Assembly: GCA_017623295.1 (NCBI GenBank)
Contig: JAGAPK010000023.1
Span: 1 to 45,182 of the forward strand
Direction of reading: 5' to 3'
DNA from: Lachnospiraceae bacterium
GTDB lineage: Bacteria > Bacillota > Clostridia > Lachnospirales > Lachnospiraceae
DNA: 45,182 nucleotides
Of this stretch, positions 44,180 through 45,182 are shown in pieces. The translations under genes were made by a program, and so were the position numbers. Position 1 is the first letter of the stretch; each line of letters opens with the position of its first letter. The notes beneath the pieces were generated by a model. The model was not told the origin of the DNA. It saw only the letters and a program-made list of their open reading frames with translations, and searched no databases.

Positions 44180-44395
44180 ATGAAGCTTTATGAAGCCAAA
44201 CCCGGATATTCCGGTGAAATCACTTCGATTGACGGTGATACTCGCTTTCTGAGTCGTATTACATCCATCGGACTGACAGAAGGATGTAAAATTGAAATTA
44301 TGCAGAACGAAAAGAAACAGCCGGTTCTGCTTCTTAGCAGAGATTCTCTGATTGCAGTAAACCGTAAAGATTGCGAAAGAATTGAGGTGAAATAA
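44180..44395 (+). CDS. feoA: Ferrous iron transport protein A
   Basis: A 71-residue SH3-like FeoA protein: RFLSRITSIGLTEGCKIEIMQNEKKQPVLLL matches the family core, ending VNRKDCERIEV. FeoA is a small cytoplasmic partner of FeoB. GAGGGA lies 6 bases before the ATG. feoB begins 4 bases after its stop. Upstream, a promoter and a GTTAG/CTAAC dyad suggest iron-controlled expression. Confidence 0.92.
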   Translation: MKLYEAKPGYSGEITSIDGDTRFLSRITSIGLTEGCKIEIMQNEKKQPVLLLSRDSLIAVNRKDCERIEVK

Positions 44396-44399
44396 ACAT

Positions 44400-45182
44400 A
44401 TGAGTAAAACAATTGCACTATTAGGACAACCAAACTCCGGTAAATCTACTTTATTCAATGGATTAACCGGTTCACATCAGCATGTCGGAAACTGGCCCGG
44501 CAAAACAGTCGAGAAAATGGACGGTTTTTTTACCTATGAAAATGAAGAATACACAGTGGTAGACCTTCCGGGTACTTACAGCCTTTCGGCTAATTCCGAT
44601 GAAGAAATTGTAACAAGAGATTATATTGCAGAGGGAAATGCAGATCTGGTCTGTCTTCTGTCTGATGCTTCCCAGCTTGAGAGAAGCTTATTTATGTTAA
44701 CCGATTTTATTGGTTTAAATGTTCCTGCTGTACTGATTCTCAATCTTATGGATATTGCTGAAGGTATGGGCAAAAAGATTGATGTCGAAGCCATTGAAAA
44801 AAGACTCGGTATCCCGGTTATACCTTTTATTGCTGCCGATAAGTTAGGTTATCCTAACCTCATGCAGACTATAAAAAAAGCGCTTTCCGAAAAGAGAACA
44901 TTGAACACAGATTTATTCGAATCCTATTATGCAAATGAAACGGATATTCCGTATTATGCAGTAAAAGAAATCGTTTCAGATTGTCAGACACAGTTCCGTT
45001 CTGATTTCTGGCTTGCTATCAAATGCATTGAAAATGACCAGAATATTCTGAATTACTGCCAAGAACATTTATCCAAAGAAAAATACAACGCATTGTCTGC
45101 TCTTATCGCAGATATCAAGCGAGGTAATCTTCACACCGGTAATTGCAAATTTGCAATGATTCACGATTTATTAAAATCTGCA
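44400..45182 (+). CDS. feoB: Ferrous iron transporter B, N-terminal part
   Basis: The first 261 codons of FeoB, cut by the window end. The G-protein domain is complete: GQPNSGKSTLFN (G1), NWPGKTVEK (G2), DLPGTYSL (G3), NLMD (G4). A helical GDI-like domain follows (KCIENDQNILNYCQEHLSKEK). The membrane permease part is off window. ATG 44400 has GAGGTG 8 bases upstream and follows feoA by 4 bases. The G4 motif NLMD differs from common NMMD in one position only. Confidence 0.95.
   Translation, partial: MSKTIALLGQPNSGKSTLFNGLTGSHQHVGNWPGKTVEKMDGFFTYENEEYTVVDLPGTYSLSANSDEEIVTRDYIAEGNADLVCLLSDASQLERSLFMLTDFIGLNVPAVLILNLMDIAEGMGKKIDVEAIEKRLGIPVIPFIAADKLGYPNLMQTIKKALSEKRTLNTDLFESYYANETDIPYYAVKEIVSDCQTQFRSDFWLAIKCIENDQNILNYCQEHLSKEKYNALSALIADIKRGNLHTGNCKFAMIHDLLKSA

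Noticed and set aside
1-45182. tRNA, rRNA, integrase or complete insertion sequence
   Set aside because: I looked for cloverleaf-like, rRNA-like and transposase sequences and saw none apart from the Rpn fragment.

Overview
The window looks like a chromosomal segment of a low-GC, monoderm, spore-forming or formerly spore-forming Clostridia bacterium, most likely Lachnospiraceae (lineage is inference). The grounds are the AT-rich composition, strong AGGAGG-type ribosome binding sites with frequent GTG and TTG starts, the gpr-spoIIP-lepA-hemW synteny next to rpsT as in Bacillus and Clostridia, a SigK-type sigma factor, and type IV pilus genes with no secretin (PilQ) or PilP.

Region 1 (1-19752, minus strand) is a type IV pilus operon read right to left: pilB, a GT-C type membrane glycosyltransferase, a YfhO-family membrane protein, pilC, the major pilin pilA, prepilin peptidase pilD, a pilM-pilN fusion, pilO, and four minor prepilins (PilV-, PilX-, GspH- and PilW/PulJ-like). 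Three of these minor prepilins carry very large passenger domains. Last comes a secreted or anchored protein with a long Gly-Ser-Asp repeat, cut by the window edge. Region 2 (19869-26155, minus) holds a degraded Rpn-nuclease fragment, dprA and comM (DNA uptake and processing), pilT, a degenerate HD-GYP protein and a SigK-like sigma factor. SigK, HD-GYP and pilT appear to share one sigma-A-type promoter. PilB has an MshEN-type c-di-GMP-binding N-terminus, so extension ATPase, retraction ATPase, a candidate c-di-GMP protein and competence genes lie side by side.

Region 3 (26332-32282) is conserved housekeeping and sporulation: hemW, lepA, spoIIP and gpr (minus), divergent from rpsT (plus), which has a perfect-spacing promoter and a TTG start. 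Region 4 (32379-39321) is metabolic and transport: a TPM-domain protein with a double zinc-ribbon partner; a PurF paralogue lacking the catalytic cysteine; an AI-2E-type permease, ECF S-component and P-loop kinase; and a manganese exporter mntP behind a clear yybP-ykoY Mn2+ riboswitch with its own promoter and terminator.

Region 5 (39393-45182) is metal-related: a TetR regulator, two half-size ABC exporters and a Cys-rich membrane/HMA protein on the minus strand, divergent from feoA-feoB (feoB cut by the window end). Two TGTAAC/GTTACA palindromes flank tetR, and a GTTAG-N6-CTAAC dyad occurs both at the feoA start site and just before the first ABC gene. This suggests one TetR circuit plus one shared, probably iron-linked, circuit.

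The most interesting candidate system is the pilus itself: a monoderm pilus whose operon encodes two extracytoplasmic glycosylation-type membrane proteins between pilB and pilC, a fused PilMN platform protein, giant minor pilins and a repeat-rich surface protein, adjacent to competence genes and a sigma factor. Functions of the glycosylation genes and of the repeat protein are inferred from family and position only.
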